Origin: an uncultured Aquimarina sp.
GTDB lineage: Bacteria > Bacteroidota > Bacteroidia > Flavobacteriales > Flavobacteriaceae
Assembly (NCBI RefSeq): GCF_947496855.1
Contig: NZ_CANMED010000005.1
Coordinates: 496,001 to 560,000 of the forward strand
Reading direction: 5' to 3'
Length of the DNA: 64,000 nucleotides
Shown here: positions 28,531 through 38,026 of the stretch, piece after piece
How the letters are laid out: every line of letters begins with the position of its first letter
Numbering within the stretch: position 1 is the first letter of the stretch
Notes under the pieces: model-generated
Database searches by the model: none
The model's input: only the letters and a program-made list of their open reading frames with translations
What the model was told of the DNA's origin: nothing
Translations under genes and position numbers: made by a program

Positions 28531-28764
28531 ATGAAAGATTTTTTTGAAGCTATTGCATCTCTATTTGTAGACGTACTTTTTGCTCCTATGGACGCTCTTA
28601 GAGCTTTAGAGTTAGAAAGTTGGGGTGCTGCTAATATTGTTAACTGGTTATTTATGGGTATCGGTTTTGTAGCTTTTTTCTATTGGATGAAGGAGTTGAA
28701 AAAATTTAATGACAATAATGAAGAAAACAGAGATCCAAAAGCTCATTCGTTTTTAAAACCATAA
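28531..28764 (+). CDS. DUF6341 family small membrane protein
   Basis: 77 residues with an amphipathic N-terminus (MKDFFEAIASLFVDVLFAPMDAL), one membrane helix (IVNWLFMGIGFVAFFYWM, residues ~37-54) and a polar tail. Members of this family were once mislabelled as uracil phosphoribosyltransferase because of a neighbouring gene; no such enzyme fold is present here. Translation may be coupled to a short upstream frame. The gene ends before a bidirectional terminator shared with purD. Confidence 0.8.
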   Translation: MKDFFEAIASLFVDVLFAPMDALRALELESWGAANIVNWLFMGIGFVAFFYWMKELKKFNDNNEENRDPKAHSFLKP

Positions 28765-28786
28765 AGAAATAGGAAATATATTTATT

Positions 28787-28822
28787 AAAAAAGCTCAGTG
28801 TTTAGTTACACTGAGCTTTTTT
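28787..28822. terminator. Bidirectional terminator between DUF6341 and purD
   Basis: Fifteen-base arms (28787-28801 and 28808-28822) pair perfectly around a 6-base loop, with an A-run on the left and a T-run on the right. It serves both convergent genes. Confidence 0.92.
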
Positions 28823-28844
28823 TTACTTCCTTTTATTGATATGA

Positions 28845-30116
28845 CTATAAATCAAAACCAAGATCTTTTCGGTAGTACATTTCATCAAAATGTAACTTCT
28901 CTATATTATAATAGGACTTTTTTAATGCCTCTCTAAAATCGTCATCAAAAGAAGTCACCGCGATAACGCGTCCTCCATTAGTGACCACTTTATTTTCGTT
29001 TAATTTAGTTCCCGCATGGAAAACTATAGAATCTGATATTTGATCTATTCCTTTGATTTCTTTCCCTTTTTCGTATGCTTCAGGGTACCCTCCTGAAACG
29101 GTCATTACGGTCGCGGCACTTCTAGGGTCTATTTCAACAGCTATTTGATCCAACGTTTGATTAGACACATGTTTAAATAAAGATACTAAATCCGTTTTTA
29201 CTCTTGGCAAAACAGCTTCTGTTTCTGGATCTCCCATTCGTACATTGTATTCTATCACCTTAGGATCATCTCCTACTTTAATCAATCCTATAAAAATAAA
29301 TCCTCTATAATCGATTTTTTCTTTCGCAAGACCCTCTACTGTGGGTTTAATAATTTGTTCTTCAATCTTACTCATAAAAGCTTCATCCGCAAACGGAACT
29401 GGTGATATTGCACCCATCCCTCCAGTGTTTAAACCGGTATCTCCTTCTCCAATACGTTTATAGTCTTTTGCTGTTGGCAGGGTTATATAATTTTTACCAT
29501 CAGTCAGTACAAAAACACTTAATTCGATTCCATCCAGAAACTCTTCAATGACTACTTTTTCGCTGGCAGCTCCGAACTTCTTATTAGTAAGCATATTCTC
29601 AAGCTCTGTTTTAGCTTCTTCGATATCCTGAAGGATAAGTACACCTTTTCCTGCAGCAAGACCATCTGCTTTTAATACATAGGGTGCATTCAATGTTTCT
29701 AGAAATTTCTTTCCTTCGGTAACAGTATTTTCTGTGAAACTTTGGTATGCCGCAGTAGGGATGTTATGTCTAATCAAAAATTCCTTAGCATATTCTTTAC
29801 TACCTTCTAATCTAGCTCCTTCTTTTGATGGGCCGATAACTGATATACTTTTTAGGTCATTGTCTTCCGCAAAGAAATCGGTTATTCCTTGTACTAAAGG
29901 ATCCTCTGGACCCACGACAACCATTTCTATATTTTCCTTTAATACTAGTTCTTTTATGGCAGTAAAATCTGTCACTGATAGCGCCACGTTATTAGCAATA
30001 TTTGCAGTGCCTGCGTTTCCAGGTGCAACAAATAATTTTTCACATAAATTACTTTGAGCAATCTTAAACGCGAATGTGTGCTCTCTTCCTCCAGATCCTA
30101 ATACTAAAATGTTCAT
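28845..30116 (-). CDS. purD: Phosphoribosylamine-glycine ligase
   Basis: 423 residues, standard length. N-terminal MNILVLGSGGREHTFAFK matches the PurD signature, the central part is an ATP-grasp domain (LKADGLAAGKGV, GAMGAISPVPF-like region) and the family motif RMGDPETEAVLPR binds the nucleotide and metal. It makes glycinamide ribonucleotide, the second step of purine synthesis. A TATTTTTG box lies 38 bases upstream of the start. It marks the left limit of the polysaccharide locus. Confidence 0.97.
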   Translation of the reverse strand: MNILVLGSGGREHTFAFKIAQSNLCEKLFVAPGNAGTANIANNVALSVTDFTAIKELVLKENIEMVVVGPEDPLVQGITDFFAEDNDLKSISVIGPSKEGARLEGSKEYAKEFLIRHNIPTAAYQSFTENTVTEGKKFLETLNAPYVLKADGLAAGKGVLILQDIEEAKTELENMLTNKKFGAASEKVVIEEFLDGIELSVFVLTDGKNYITLPTAKDYKRIGEGDTGLNTGGMGAISPVPFADEAFMSKIEEQIIKPTVEGLAKEKIDYRGFIFIGLIKVGDDPKVIEYNVRMGDPETEAVLPRVKTDLVSLFKHVSNQTLDQIAVEIDPRSAATVMTVSGGYPEAYEKGKEIKGIDQISDSIVFHAGTKLNENKVVTNGGRVIAVTSFDDDFREALKKSYYNIEKLHFDEMYYRKDLGFDL

Positions 30117-30153
30117 TTTTTAATGGTTGTTTAATGGCTAATTTTTAAGCATT

Positions 30154-30161
30154 CAAAAATA
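30154..30161 (-). promoter_or_regulatory. Promoter -7 box for purD
   Basis: TATTTTTG on the minus strand fits TAnnTTTG, 38 bases upstream of the purD start. Confidence 0.5.
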
Positions 30162-30221
30162 GTTCTTTACCCCTTTTCTTACTAATAATTTTGATGCCTA
30201 TTTCGTTTAATTTAATATCAC

Positions 30222-31526
30222 TTACGGCACAGAAACATTTCGTATGACCCTACTACTTAAAATACTTCTCTTTTTAAGTAATAATGGAATAACAATAGAG
30301 AAGAATACAATTCCATTAAATCTTACCAACATGGATTCAAAGATTAGCGATACAAAAAGAATTAAGAAAACGGAAAATTCATTTTTACTTCTTTTCATAT
30401 GTGTTGCCAACAAAATAAAAATAATAACTAAAACTCCAAATCCTATAACTCCTGTCTGAAGAAATGTCTGAAGAAATTGATTGTGTGCATTATACTTATT
30501 TTCATAATTGTAAGTATATCCTAATTCTTCATATTTTTCGATCAAAACATCATTTGCATCTCCAATTCCATATCCTAATAATGGTGCTTCTTTAATTAAC
30601 TCAACACTGGCCTCCCATGACAAGAACCTTGCTTTTTCTGAGGTAGAATTATCATATTCAATAATATTCCCAAAATCTTTGACTTTCGAATAAAAATCAA
30701 AAACTCGAGGATTATTAAGAAAAACGATTAGTCCCAAAAGAAGCATGATCAGCATCGTATGTTTTCTGTTCTTATCCTTAATGTTAAAGGTTAGCAATAT
30801 TGACATTATTACTAATATCATATAAGCTGCTATCGATGCTAATAAAAACAAATAAAGAAATAAAAGAACAACGATAAACGTCCGTAGTCCTGTATCCAAT
30901 CTGTTTTTTAGGTAATAACTTAACACTAATAAAATATAAAGTGAAAGATAACTAGGGTTGATTAGTTTAGAAAACTCATCTCCAACAAAGTAATTCCATC
31001 CATGAACAAATACATCTAGAAATGCGGTAAAATCGTCCATTGAAATTTCAAATGAAAATCCCCCTTTAATAATGGATGCTGAGTTATAAATAGCTATTGA
31101 AAAATTTATGAAAAATGAGATAACTAATCCAAGAAGTAAGAAATCGAATAACTTTCTTACCGTGGACGCGTCTTCTTTAACAAAAAGAAATATTAAAGGA
31201 AATAAAAATAATGATAATGATCGCTGTAATATGTTCAATCCGTCGGGAATATTATCTGTATAGAAAAGACTAAAGGACATTATTATAAAATACAATGGAA
31301 ACAGTAGCACTATTTTGTTCTCTAAATCGAACTTTTTCCTTGATTTAAAAAAATTGATCAAACCAAGAATAATGGAAATCACAAAAAATGGAGTTGGAAG
31401 ATTAATCCCTAAAGGCAACAATAAAAAGGCTATATAAAGGCTATTCCAGAAAATAGTGAGCACCAAATTATCATCATGCTTATAGAACATTTCGGAAAGC
31501 TCGTTTATTTTTTTGTTTACTCTCAC
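30222..31526 (-). CDS. O-antigen ligase/polymerase family membrane protein
   Basis: 434 residues with about ten membrane helices and a large periplasmic loop near residues 285-355. The loop has the family signature G(Y)GIGD...NAHNQFLQTFLQTG, in which the His is the conserved residue of the WaaL/Wzy superfamily. Such enzymes join glycan chains to lipid A-core or polymerise repeat units on the periplasmic side. It is the last gene of the polysaccharide locus. Ligase versus polymerase cannot be decided. Confidence 0.82.
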   Translation of the reverse strand: MRVNKKINELSEMFYKHDDNLVLTIFWNSLYIAFLLLPLGINLPTPFFVISIILGLINFFKSRKKFDLENKIVLLFPLYFIIMSFSLFYTDNIPDGLNILQRSLSLFLFPLIFLFVKEDASTVRKLFDFLLLGLVISFFINFSIAIYNSASIIKGGFSFEISMDDFTAFLDVFVHGWNYFVGDEFSKLINPSYLSLYILLVLSYYLKNRLDTGLRTFIVVLLFLYLFLLASIAAYMILVIMSILLTFNIKDKNRKHTMLIMLLLGLIVFLNNPRVFDFYSKVKDFGNIIEYDNSTSEKARFLSWEASVELIKEAPLLGYGIGDANDVLIEKYEELGYTYNYENKYNAHNQFLQTFLQTGVIGFGVLVIIFILLATHMKRSKNEFSVFLILFVSLIFESMLVRFNGIVFFSIVIPLLLKKRSILSSRVIRNVSVP

Positions 31527-31647
31527 TTATTTCAATTTAAGAGATCTAAATTATATTATTCAATATATAAATGGATATATTCTAAAAGTTCAGGATTAAT
31601 TCAAACCATAATTTTCAATATACTTTCAATTACAAGGTTAAATCTCG

Positions 31648-33000
31648 TTAATACGCTTTTTCTTCTCCTTTAATTAGATTAATTATCGTGTCTACTATAA
31701 TTTTTGAATCTAATAATAACGACCAATTTTCAATATAAAAAATATCATATTTAATACGATTAACAATGTCTTCATCATTTTCCACTTCTCCTCTGTATCC
31801 TTTTACTTGAGCCATTCCTGTGATTCCAGGTTTTACCGAATGACGGAACACAAAATTATATTTATCAATTCTTTTTCCGTAATCTTTCGTATATGAAATC
31901 ATATGTGGACGAGGTCCAACTACCGACATATCTCCAAAAAGCACATTAAAAAATTGTGGCAACTCGTCTATACTCGTTCTTCTTATAAAACGCCCAATTT
32001 TAGTAACTCTATGATCCTCTTTCTTAACTTGAACAAGATCTGAGAAATTTTCATCTCTCATTGATCTAAATTTATAACAAACAAACTCTTTATAGTTGAT
32101 TCCATTTCTTCTGTGACTATAAATTAATGGTCCTTTGGATTCTATTTTTATAAGAACATATAATAAAGGGATTAACCAAGAGAGGATAAGGATGATAACT
32201 GATAAAGAAAAAACAATATCAAAACCTCTTTTAATTGCTCTATTCGTAGCACTATTTAATGATACATCTGGAATTGATAAAACAGGCAAGTATTCATAAT
32301 AATCAGTTTGGAGGCGCTTCGAAAAAATACGTTGTGAATTCGGTATAAACTTAAGAATACTATAGTTCTGATCAGCATATTTTACGTATTCATTTACCAC
32401 CTCATCAGAAATCTCATCTATTGAGCAATATATTTCATCAACGTCTTCCTTCTCTAAAAAATCAAAACTATCTTTTATTTTGTTTGTAAGTTCATCTGAG
32501 AAAACTTCTAATACCTTATACCCCAGGTCTTTTCTTTTCGCAAAAAAGGTTTTGAGTTGCTGTGCACTTTTATTGTTTCCAATTATAATCACCCTCCTAT
32601 TATTTCCACCTAAATAAGAACGATATCTTCTAAGTGCATAATATGTAATAACCTTAATAATTCCTACAGAAGAAATAACAATCAAAATAAAATAAAAAGT
32701 GTCCTTTACTGAAAAGAAATTTATCTTAAGTAATCCAAAATAAGCAAATAGAAGAATTAGAATTAGTAACCCTTGCCGGATTAATAAAGAAACAATCGTA
32801 ATTATTTTGGTAAATCGATATACTTCATAAAAATTCAATAAGTATGAAGATACTAACCAAACAATAGATAGGAATAAGTAAAGCTGATTTGAAACTAAAT
32901 CATTAATAAAGTAATAAGAAGAAAATAAAAGAATAGCCAGATCAATTACAATGAGTATTGGTCTAATTAAGTATGAATATCCTCCTCTTTTATGGTGCAT
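31648..33000 (-). CDS. Initiating sugar transferase (polyprenyl glycosylphosphotransferase), copy 1
   Basis: 450 residues: four or five N-terminal membrane segments, a central CoA-binding-like domain (VIIIGNNKSAQQL) and the C-terminal bacterial sugar transferase domain with YKFRSM, RRTSIDELPQFFNVLFGD and VGPRPH. It puts the first sugar-1-phosphate on undecaprenyl phosphate. It is a clear paralogue of the gene at 35327-36667, both ending KGE(E/D)KAY; the pair brackets the Ugd and UXS genes. It is followed after 121 bases by a ligase-like gene. Confidence 0.92.
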   Translation of the reverse strand: MHHKRGGYSYLIRPILIVIDLAILLFSSYYFINDLVSNQLYLFLSIVWLVSSYLLNFYEVYRFTKIITIVSLLIRQGLLILILLFAYFGLLKINFFSVKDTFYFILIVISSVGIIKVITYYALRRYRSYLGGNNRRVIIIGNNKSAQQLKTFFAKRKDLGYKVLEVFSDELTNKIKDSFDFLEKEDVDEIYCSIDEISDEVVNEYVKYADQNYSILKFIPNSQRIFSKRLQTDYYEYLPVLSIPDVSLNSATNRAIKRGFDIVFSLSVIILILSWLIPLLYVLIKIESKGPLIYSHRRNGINYKEFVCYKFRSMRDENFSDLVQVKKEDHRVTKIGRFIRRTSIDELPQFFNVLFGDMSVVGPRPHMISYTKDYGKRIDKYNFVFRHSVKPGITGMAQVKGYRGEVENDEDIVNRIKYDIFYIENWSLLLDSKIIVDTIINLIKGEEKAY

Positions 33001-33006
33001 CCTACA

Positions 33007-33987
33007 TCAAGAATAAGATGAAAAATCCTTGTGCTCACTTCTATATAACTCTTCCTGAGAAAGACCTTTAAAATATTCTAAAGTGCGTCTCATCCCTTCT
33101 GATCTATCAATTTCTGGTTGCCATCCTAAAATTTCTCTAGCTCTTGTAATATCAGGCTGCCTTTGCAAAGGATCATTGACGGGAAGTGGTTTATAAATTA
33201 CTTTTTGATCAGTTCCTGTTAATTTTATGATCTCTTCAGCAAAGTCTTTAATCGTAATTTCGTTAGGGTTACCAACATTTACTGGATACACATAATCACT
33301 AAACAATAATCGATAAATTCCTTCTATTAAATCATCCACATAACAAAAAGAACGAGTCTGTAAACCTTCTCCAAAAACGGTAAGATCCTCTCCTCGTAAT
33401 GCTTGTCCTATAAAAGCAGGCACCACTCTTCCGTCATTCAATCTCATTCTTGGACCATACGTATTAAAAATACGAACAATTCTAGTTTCTACTTTATGAT
33501 ATGTATGATAGGCCATCGTTATAGATTCTTGAAATCGCTTTGCTTCATCATATACTCCTCTTGGTCCAATAGTATTTACATTCCCATAGTAATCCTCTGT
33601 TTGTGGATGAACTAATGGATCTCCGTAAACCTCACTTGTAGAAGCTATCAGTATTCTTGCATTTTTTTCTTTTGCTAAACCTAAAAGATTGTGCGTTCCT
33701 AAAGATCCAACCTTTAACGTTTGAATTGGAATTTTAAGATAATCAATTGGGCTAGCTGGAGAGGCAAAATGTAATATATAATCTAAACTACCAGGGATGT
33801 GAACAAACTTTGAAACATCATGATCATAAAACTCAAAGTTTTTTAATTTAAATAAATGTTCAATATTATTTAAGTCACCAGTAATCAGGTTATCCATCCC
33901 GATAACGTGATAGCCTTCTTTAATGAACCGATCGCAAAGATGTGACCCTAAAAAACCTGCTGCTCCTGTAATTAGAACTTTCTTCAT
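33007..33987 (-). CDS. UDP-glucuronate decarboxylase (UXS type)
   Basis: 326 residues, extended SDR fold. NAD site [11 protein letters not shown] (residues 8-18), catalytic region TSEVYGDP, and the Tyr-Lys pair in [11 protein letters not shown], which is a hallmark of UDP-xylose synthases. The C-terminal [11 protein letters not shown] and [17 protein letters not shown] fit as well. It converts UDP-glucuronate to UDP-xylose (possibly a 4-keto product). It sits 1 base from ugd, which makes its substrate, so the two form a UDP-xylose supply module. Confidence 0.88.
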   Translation of the reverse strand: MKKVLITGAAGFLGSHLCDRFIKEGYHVIGMDNLITGDLNNIEHLFKLKNFEFYDHDVSKFVHIPGSLDYILHFASPASPIDYLKIPIQTLKVGSLGTHNLLGLAKEKNARILIASTSEVYGDPLVHPQTEDYYGNVNTIGPRGVYDEAKRFQESITMAYHTYHKVETRIVRIFNTYGPRMRLNDGRVVPAFIGQALRGEDLTVFGEGLQTRSFCYVDDLIEGIYRLLFSDYVYPVNVGNPNEITIKDFAEEIIKLTGTDQKVIYKPLPVNDPLQRQPDITRAREILGWQPEIDRSEGMRRTLEYFKGLSQEELYRSEHKDFSSYS

Positions 33988-33988
33988 G

Positions 33989-35302
33989 TTATAATTTTAT
34001 ATCCTTTCTTCCAATAGAAAAATAGGAGATTTCTTCTTTTTCCATATCACTAAGATCATATAAGTTTCTTCCGTCAAAAATAACTGGATTTATAAGATCA
34101 TTCTTTATTTTTTGAAAATCCGGTGTTCTAAAAATACTCCATTCTGTACAGATGATTAATGCATCTGAACCATCTAAAGCTTCATACATAGAACTCGAGA
34201 ATGTTATTTTATCTGCATATTTCTTAGCAACATTGTCAATTGCTTCGGGATCGAAGGCTTTTATCTTAGCTCCTTTACTTAATAAACTATCAATTATATC
34301 AAGTGCAGGCGCTTCTCTAATGTCATCTGTTTCTGGTTTAAAAGCAAGTCCCCAAATTGCAAAAGTCTTTCCTGCAACGTCATTACCAAAATACTTTGTA
34401 ATCTTTGGGATTAACACTACTTTTTGACAATGATTTACTTCTATTACAGATTCTAAAATTTTAAAGTCATAATTATCATCCTTCCCAGATTTATGTAATG
34501 CTTTCACATCTTTAGGGAAACAAGAACCTCCATACCCAATCCCTGGAAACAAAAAACGTTTCCCAATTCTGGAATCAGTCCCCATCCCTCTTCTAACCTT
34601 ATCTACATCTGCTCCAACCTTTTCGCAATAATTCGCTATTTCATTCATAAAAGTGATTTTAGTAGCTAAAAATGAATTCGCTGCATACTTGGTTAGTTCT
34701 GCAGATTTTTCGTCCATTATAATTATCGGGTTACCAGATCTAACATATGGTTTATACAATTTTTCCATGAGTTCAGTAGCTCTGTCTGAAGAAGAACCTA
34801 TCACAATTCTTTCTGGTTTCAAAAAATCATCTACCGCAAATCCCTCTCTTAAAAATTCTGGATTAGATACGACATCAAAACTACACTTGGCATTCATCGC
34901 TATAGCAGCATGAACTTTTTCTGCAGTACCTACGGGTACTGTACTTTTATCAACAATAACTTTATAATCAGAAATAATTTTACCTATTTCATCAGAAACC
35001 CCTAAAACATAAGATAGGTCTGCAGATCCATCCTCATCTTCAGGTGTTGGTAAGGCCAAAAAAATAATTTCTCCATGATCAACACCTTCTTTAAGCGAAG
35101 TTGTAAATCGCAATCTGTTTGCCTTAATATTTCTCTCAAATAGTACGTCTAAATGTGGCTCATAAATTGGCACTTCACCGTCTCGCATTTTTTGAACTTT
35201 TTGTTCATCTATATCAACACAAACAACTTCATTACCTGTTTCTGCCAAACAGGTTCCCGTAACCAAACCAACATAACCTGTACCTATTACTGATATCTTC
35301 AT
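33989..35302 (-). CDS. ugd: UDP-glucose 6-dehydrogenase
   Basis: 437 residues. N-terminal NAD site [18 protein letters not shown], the linker Lys in DKSTVPVGT, and the catalytic Cys in [14 protein letters not shown]. It oxidises UDP-glucose twice to UDP-glucuronate. The next gene is the UXS decarboxylase that uses its product, so both likely feed xylose and perhaps glucuronate residues into the local glycan. The family also includes UDP-ManNAc dehydrogenases, but the sequence follows the UDP-glucose type. Confidence 0.93.
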   Translation of the reverse strand: MKISVIGTGYVGLVTGTCLAETGNEVVCVDIDEQKVQKMRDGEVPIYEPHLDVLFERNIKANRLRFTTSLKEGVDHGEIIFLALPTPEDEDGSADLSYVLGVSDEIGKIISDYKVIVDKSTVPVGTAEKVHAAIAMNAKCSFDVVSNPEFLREGFAVDDFLKPERIVIGSSSDRATELMEKLYKPYVRSGNPIIIMDEKSAELTKYAANSFLATKITFMNEIANYCEKVGADVDKVRRGMGTDSRIGKRFLFPGIGYGGSCFPKDVKALHKSGKDDNYDFKILESVIEVNHCQKVVLIPKITKYFGNDVAGKTFAIWGLAFKPETDDIREAPALDIIDSLLSKGAKIKAFDPEAIDNVAKKYADKITFSSSMYEALDGSDALIICTEWSIFRTPDFQKIKNDLINPVIFDGRNLYDLSDMEKEEISYFSIGRKDIKL

Positions 35303-35326
35303 GTATTACTTTTCGTATTTTTCAAA

Positions 35327-36667
35327 TTAATATGCTTTGTCTTCTCCTTTAAAAATATTGGCTATAGTTTGTACTATTATATATAAATCCAATAGTATAG
35401 ACCAATTTTCTATATAGAAAATATCATATTTTGTTCTATTAACTATATCTTCATTACTTTCTATACCGCCTCTGTAACCTTTAACCTGAGCTAAACCTGT
35501 TATACCTGGCTTTACCAAATGTCTTACCATATATTTAGAGATTTTTGTCCCATATAGCTCATTTTGTTTCCATAGATGAGGTCTGGGACCTACAACAGAC
35601 ATATCACCAAATAATACATTCAAAAACTGAGGTAATTCATCAATACTCGTTCTTCTTATAAACTCACCTACTTTTGTAATACGCGGATCATTTCTACTAG
35701 CAGAATCCTCCGACTTAGAATTCATGTGCATAGATCTAAATTTATAACAAAAGAAGCCTTTTTCTTTTATTCCTGGTCTATTTTGACTAAAAAAAACAGG
35801 CCCTCTACTTTCTAATTTAATAATTAATCCCAAAATAGGTATTAACCAAGAAAGAATGGTTAATAACACAAATAAAGCTAACACAAAATCGAAAAATCTT
35901 TTACCCCAACTTTTAATAGGGTCATCTAAGGGAATTTCTCTTAATGATAATATCGGTGTTAAATCATAATAATTAAGGTACAAATTCTTTGAAAACAATT
36001 CTTTGTTATCTGGTATGAACTTTAAGTTTTTCATATGAATATCACAGAATTCTATAAACCTTTTTAAATCATTATCCTCTAATTCGTCTACAGAGCAATA
36101 CACTTCATCTATTTCATTTTCTATAATATATTCGAAACTTTGCTCAATACTTCCAAGCTTTTTGTTATCGGATTGATCCGTAAAAAAACCTTCAAACCTA
36201 TATCCATATCCAGGCATCGTGTTGAAAAAATTAACCAACCTCTTCGTTATGTCATTAGCGCCTATTACAATTACCTTACGATAGTTACTCCCGGTAATAA
36301 TTCTATATTTTTTAAATACTTCATACAAGAATATTCTCCAAACGTTTAAGGCTAGAAATAACCATAAAAAATACCCTAAAATACTTGTCCAATGAATATT
36401 TGACTTAGAAATATACAAATACGCAAATATTAACAATATTAATATAATTATCTGTTTAGACAACAAAGCAATTATCTCTATAATTCTCGTAAAACGATAT
36501 ACTTTGTAAAAGGAGAGAGAAATGGATAAAATTATCCAAAAGAATATAAAAAACACTAAAGCAATAACATTTTTTGTCAAAAAAACAGATGACAAAAAAT
36601 ATATGATCAATAAATCTATAGCAAATAATAGCGGTCTTATATATTTAGAATATCTTCCGGTATTCAT
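35327..36667 (-). CDS. Initiating sugar transferase (polyprenyl glycosylphosphotransferase), copy 2
   Basis: 446 residues with the same layout as copy 1 at 31648: N-terminal membrane helices, a central nucleotide-fold region (VIVIGANDITKRL) and a C-terminal transferase domain with YKFRSMH, RRTSIDELPQFLNVLFGD and VGPRPH. All catalytic motifs are intact in both copies, so neither is an obvious pseudogene. It overlaps the following glycosyltransferase gene by 4 bases. The substrate is unknown and may differ from that of copy 1. Confidence 0.92.
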   Translation of the reverse strand: MNTGRYSKYIRPLLFAIDLLIIYFLSSVFLTKNVIALVFFIFFWIILSISLSFYKVYRFTRIIEIIALLSKQIIILILLIFAYLYISKSNIHWTSILGYFLWLFLALNVWRIFLYEVFKKYRIITGSNYRKVIVIGANDITKRLVNFFNTMPGYGYRFEGFFTDQSDNKKLGSIEQSFEYIIENEIDEVYCSVDELEDNDLKRFIEFCDIHMKNLKFIPDNKELFSKNLYLNYYDLTPILSLREIPLDDPIKSWGKRFFDFVLALFVLLTILSWLIPILGLIIKLESRGPVFFSQNRPGIKEKGFFCYKFRSMHMNSKSEDSASRNDPRITKVGEFIRRTSIDELPQFLNVLFGDMSVVGPRPHLWKQNELYGTKISKYMVRHLVKPGITGLAQVKGYRGGIESNEDIVNRTKYDIFYIENWSILLDLYIIVQTIANIFKGEDKAY

Positions 36668-37839
36668 ACTAATTGACTATTATTTTCTATTTTCCACTGA
36701 GAATATAGTTCTTCAACAGTTTCTTGAAATTCTTTCTCGAACCTTTCTTTGCTGAATGATTCAGAATGTTTTCTTATAAGTTCTTTGTCAAAACAATTTT
36801 CGTGTTTTTCAAAAAAAGAAATAGCTTCTTGAAGTGACTTGACTGTTTGCTCTTTATAAAAAACGCCTGTAGAATCCATTACCGTGCTTTCTTCTGAAAC
36901 AAACATTCCTTTAATCGTTTCTAAAACTCCTCCTTTGGCAAATGCAATAACAGGTACTCCACAAGCCTGAGCTTCTACTGGTGCAATTCCGAAGTCTTCT
37001 TCTGCAGCAAAAATAAATGCTTTTGATTTTTTTAGTATTTCGTTTTTTTCTTTTGCCTCAAGGTATCCTTTTAGTTCTATATTACCGGAACATAATTTTT
37101 TTATCTTTTTATAATCCGGCCCATCTCCAATTACAATTAACTTGGCTTTAATATTAGTAAATGCTTTTACAATTAAATCTACTTTTTTATAAGGTACCAT
37201 AGAAGAGCAAGTAACATAATAATCGGATGTTTCATCAGAAATTTCAAAAACACTAGTCTCTACTGGTGGATAAATTACCCGAGCATCTTTTCCATATATT
37301 TTCTTTATCCTTTTTGCAATATACTGAGAATTAGCAATGTAAAAATTCGGCCTGTTAGCGGAAATTATATCCCAAATTCGAAGTTTATGAAGAAAAAATT
37401 TCGCAATTATACCTTTTATCCCCTTTTGTAGACCACTCTCTTTTAAATATTGATGATACAAATCCCAAGCATATCTTACCGGAGAATGCATATACGTAAT
37501 ATGTAATTGATCCTGACGTGTTAATGCTCCTTTTGCTACACAAGAAGAAGATGAAATGATTAATTCATAATCTGAAAGATCAAATTGTTCTATGGCTAGA
37601 GGAAATAAAGGTAAATAAGTCCGGTATTTCCTTTTCCCAAAAGGAAGCTTTTCAATAAAAGATGTTTTTACATTATTACCCTTAAATATCTTCTCACAAT
37701 CCTTATCATTAAGAGTATTAACCAAAGTATAATGATCAAAATCATTCCAAATATTCGTGAAGCTTTCTATACATCTTTCTCCTCCTCTATACTGTGTAGA
37801 CCAATCGTGAACTAGTGCTTTTTTTATATTTTGTAACAT
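36664..37839 (-). CDS. Glycosyltransferase family 4 (WbaZ-like)
   Basis: 391 residues, GT-B fold. The N-terminal KALVHDWSTQYRGGERCIESF and the C-terminal donor site AEEDFGIAPVEAQACGVPVIAFAKGG (with the E-x7-E pair) mark family 4. Close relatives add mannose or a similar sugar to lipid-linked glycans in the cytoplasm. It overlaps the copy-2 sugar transferase by 4 bases, so it may add the second sugar of the repeat. Upstream is a 187-base gap with no convincing gene. Confidence 0.88.
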   Translation of the reverse strand: MLQNIKKALVHDWSTQYRGGERCIESFTNIWNDFDHYTLVNTLNDKDCEKIFKGNNVKTSFIEKLPFGKRKYRTYLPLFPLAIEQFDLSDYELIISSSSCVAKGALTRQDQLHITYMHSPVRYAWDLYHQYLKESGLQKGIKGIIAKFFLHKLRIWDIISANRPNFYIANSQYIAKRIKKIYGKDARVIYPPVETSVFEISDETSDYYVTCSSMVPYKKVDLIVKAFTNIKAKLIVIGDGPDYKKIKKLCSGNIELKGYLEAKEKNEILKKSKAFIFAAEEDFGIAPVEAQACGVPVIAFAKGGVLETIKGMFVSEESTVMDSTGVFYKEQTVKSLQEAISFFEKHENCFDKELIRKHSESFSKERFEKEFQETVEELYSQWKIENNSQLV

Positions 37840-38026
37840 GAACTATATTAAGGGCTTGTCTTTTTCAGATATTTATAAGATTATAAGATCTATAGATCTT
37901 ACTTTATCAAATATTTTAATAGCGTAAAAATAAACCTTTTTAATAATTTATAATCAAATTTAAATACCTTCTGTATTTCGGCACTAAATCTATGCTTTTC
38001 GATTATGCTTACAATTCTTTTGAATA

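Noticed and set aside
37840..38026. Possible gene in the gap between the family 4 glycosyltransferase and a ligase-like gene
   Set aside because: An open stretch ending in KYLIK exists, but no ATG start precedes it; only a TTG would give about 37 residues.
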